A stretch of 64,000 nucleotides of DNA from Lantana camara (Eukaryota > Streptophyta > Magnoliopsida > Lamiales > Verbenaceae). The position numbers and the translations under genes were made by a program. Numbering within the stretch: position 1 is the stretch's first letter; every line of letters starts with the position of its first letter. Positions 61,552 through 64,000 of this stretch are shown piece after piece. A model generated the notes under the pieces. That model did no database searches, was not told where the DNA came from, and saw only the letters and a program-made list of their open reading frames with translations. The stretch lies in NCBI GenBank assembly GCA_037501455.1, contig CM074865.1, forward strand, positions 5,529,001 through 5,593,000, written 5' to 3'.

Positions 61552-62627
61552 GCTAGCAACTTATCCGACGGAGAGGAGGAGTTGCCCTCCTATGTCAACT
61601 GGAAAAAAAGAGGAGCGGGCAGCGCAATACACGATCGGTACTACCTGATTGTATGGTTTCCTTCTTTTTTATCTCTCCTGTGTGTTTCCGTAAAATCTCA
61701 ATTATGTAAACACGAAGTTTGTTCGTGAGTCTTGAACAACTCGCTAATTCGATTTCTTTGAATTTTTTAACTTATCTTGAACAACTCGCTGATTCTATTT
61801 CTTTGCATTTTTTAAACATGAAGATTGGTGTTAGGCATTTGCCGCGGTTGGTGTCATCGAATCGATAAATCAAATTGTTACGGGTTCGTTGGTGAGATGG
61901 TCTAAGCAACAATTAATAGATTGTGATGATCACAACAATGATCTTTTAGGTAGAGGATCAGTCTTCAAAGCATTGGAATATATCATTACGAAAGGGGGCT
62001 TGGTGACCAAGGAAGATTACCCCTTTACGGGAGAACAGGGACGATGCAGGGGTCACCAGGTCATTGGATATTTTCTTTTTTTCTTTATTTTTTAAGGTCT
62101 ATTTAATAATATATTATTTTTTCAGTTTAAGGTACATAATGTGGCGATTGATGGATTCGAATTTGTACCAACGAATGACGAGAATGCTCTCAAAAGAGCG
62201 GTTGCGCGTCAACCTATTGTGGTTCATATCGATGCTACTGATGCAAATTTACAACATTACAATGGGATAATCCACTGATAATTGTTATCTAATCTTTTTA
62301 TCTAATCAGTCTAAATTTTGCTGCAGTTCTTTATAAATGTTTTACCAATTCAAATACAGTATCTTTTGAGGCCCATAGTCAGAGCCGAAACCAGTTAACC
62401 ATGCTATGTTAATTATTGTGTATGGAACTCATTCTGAAACCGAAGTTGACTATTGGATCATCAAAAATTGGTTAGGCCGGGAACGGGGTCAGTATGGATA
62501 CATGTTCCTAGAAAGGAACACTGGTATTCCCTGCGGGTTGTTGGCAGTGAACTCATGTTGCTTATATCCTACAATAAAGCCAGGTTTGTTGATACATGAT
62601 CATGCTGAAAAAGATCATGCAAGAATG
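61552..62627 (+). pseudogene. Papain-type cysteine protease pseudogene, unit 5
   Basis: Same layout. Segment 2 has NNDLLGRG. The shared lesions before NHAML are present. A private 1-bp change near 62868 alters the frame of the sequence past segment 4. Confidence 0.85.
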
Positions 62628-63232
62628 GTGAGTCTTCAAGAACATATTTTAGTTGATCAAAGTTGTGTATCTGCTCACAATAGCTTTTCTATCTATGTTT
62701 ATCCATCATTCTCTTATTATTGTTGGAAAACACAGAGTAAAAGTAGCGGAAGTTTAAATTTTTTTTCAAAAGTGATTGTGATCTTGCAATATTCTTTTCA
62801 AAACTTTTTGGAATCCAAGAAACTTACAAGAATTGAAGCTTTCTTGCAACGTATTGAGCCACCCTTAAAACGTTCTTCATGCGGCATGAGCATCCCCATT
62901 TATTGAACGATTCTTCTTCGAGATCCCATTACAGAAATCCACTAGAAGTATCCACACCAGTTCTTGATTTAAATCATATTAGTGAGTGAGTATGGTAGTA
63001 CCGTAATATATGTAATAAAGAAACAAGAAACGAGATAGAAAATAAGAGCATGATTAAATGTCCCTTCAAAACCCCTATTTGACGAAGATCGAACTGCTAC
63101 ACCCTTTGCCTCGAAAAACATACCGTACACTCGTTGTCTGCACGAACTGACTTCGTATTCCCAAGAAACTCATATTTTTTAAAATGGAATACGTGATTGA
63201 AAAAAACGTCCCCGTAGCCCTTCAGAATTAAC

Positions 63233-64000
63233 GCTAGCAACTTATCCGACGGAGAGGAGGAGTTGCCCTCCTATGTCAACTGGAATAAAAGAGGAGCGGG
63301 CAGCGCAATACACGATCGGTACTACCTAATTGTATGGTTTCCCTCTTTTTTATCTCTTCTGTGTGTTTCCGTAAAATCTCAATTATGTAAACACGAAGTT
63401 TGTTCGTGAGTCTTGAACAACTCGCTAATTCGATTTCTTTGAATTTTTTAACTTATCTTGAACAACTCGCTGACTCTATTTCTTTGCATTTTTTAAACAT
63501 GAAGATTGGTGTTGGGCATTTGCCACGGTTGGTGTCATCGAATCGATAAATCAAATTGTTACGGGTTCGTTGGTGAGATGGTCCAACCAACAATTAATAG
63601 ATTGTGATGATCACAACAATGGTCTTTTAGGTAGAGGATCAGTCTTCAAAGCATTGGAATATATCATTAGAAAATCGGGCTTGGTGGCCGAGGAAGATTA
63701 CCCCTTTACGGGAGAACAGGGACGATGCAGGGGCCAACAGGTCATTGGATATTTCCTTTTTTTCTTTATTTTTTAAGGTCTATTTAATAATATATTATTT
63801 TTTCAGTTTAAGATACATAATGTGGCGATTGATGGATTCGAATTTGTACAACCGAATGACGAGAATGCTCTCAAAAGATCGGTTGTGCGTCAACCTATTG
63901 TGGTTCATATCGATGCTACTGATGCAAATTTACAACATTACAATGGGATAATCCACTGATAATTGTTATCTAATCTTTTTATCTAATAGTCTAAATTTTG
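63233..64000 (+). pseudogene. Papain-type cysteine protease pseudogene, unit 6 (cut by window)
   Basis: Segments 1-3 are present; segment 4 lies beyond the window. Segment 2 has substitutions giving VRWSNQQ and RKSGLVAEEDYPF, a little different from the others. Confidence 0.8.

Larger units (their letters stand above)
54934..64000 (+). repeat. Tandem array of about 1.68-kb units derived from a papain-type protease gene
   Basis: Unit starts (GCTAGCAACTTATCC) lie at 54934, 56614, 58294, 59885, 61552 and 63233, so the spacings are 1680, 1680, 1591, 1667 and 1681. The sixth unit is cut by the window edge and the array probably continues. Units are very similar (a few per cent difference). Each has the same exon-intron-like layout, followed by about 600 bp of non-coding sequence that includes 'aaaaaaacgtccccgtagcc' just before the next unit. 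Confidence 0.97.

Noticed and set aside
54934..64000. A regular repeat array that might be a CRISPR or rDNA-like array
   Set aside because: The units are about 1.68 kb and carry recognisable protease segments; the context is a plant nuclear genome, and there are no short repeats with unique spacers or rRNA sequence.

Overview
The window is nuclear DNA of a flowering plant, most likely a eudicot. It is AT-rich, its genes have GT-AG introns, and it carries plant-specific families: an S-domain receptor kinase, SEUSS, PIN6, a P-class PPR protein, a plastid acyl-ACP desaturase and an R/SANT MYB. Short non-autonomous transposons lie between genes and inside introns. The species cannot be named from sequence alone.

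Left part (0.5-21 kb), all genes on the minus strand: an intact G-type lectin receptor kinase (0.5-3.7 kb); a transposon-rich gap (4.3-7 kb); two tandem paralogues of a small, probably chloroplast-targeted, membrane-anchored helical protein (7.5-11.6 kb); an intronless multi-pass membrane protein (12.6-13.6 kb); and a SEUSS-type transcriptional co-regulator (15.4-20.2 kb). I rebuilt exons from splice signals, and every model given keeps its frame.

Middle part (21-46 kb): a repeat-rich stretch with a near-perfect 377-bp Mutator-type hairpin element and a nested tandem duplication. Next come a two-exon DIVARICATA/RADIALIS-type MYB gene (+), a GC-rich acyl-ACP desaturase (+), a ten-exon class P alcohol dehydrogenase (-) and an intronless restorer-like PPR gene (-). 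Two back-to-back Helitrons follow. A block at 39.4-40.4 kb is a duplicated copy of the PIN6 3' end and downstream flank. It preserves the empty target site of a SINE that sits in the original copy.

Right part (46.6-64 kb): a seven-exon PIN6-type auxin carrier (-) with a hAT-type MITE in intron 2, then a tandem array starting near 54.65 kb and running off the right edge. The array consists of about 1.68-kb units, each a degenerate multi-exon papain-family cysteine protease. Five units are complete and a sixth is cut by the window. Some lesions are shared between units and some are unit-specific, and the first exon is also triplicated at the left edge. This array is the most unusual structure in the window.

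The genes do not form a pathway; this is an ordinary plant gene neighbourhood shaped by duplication and small transposons.
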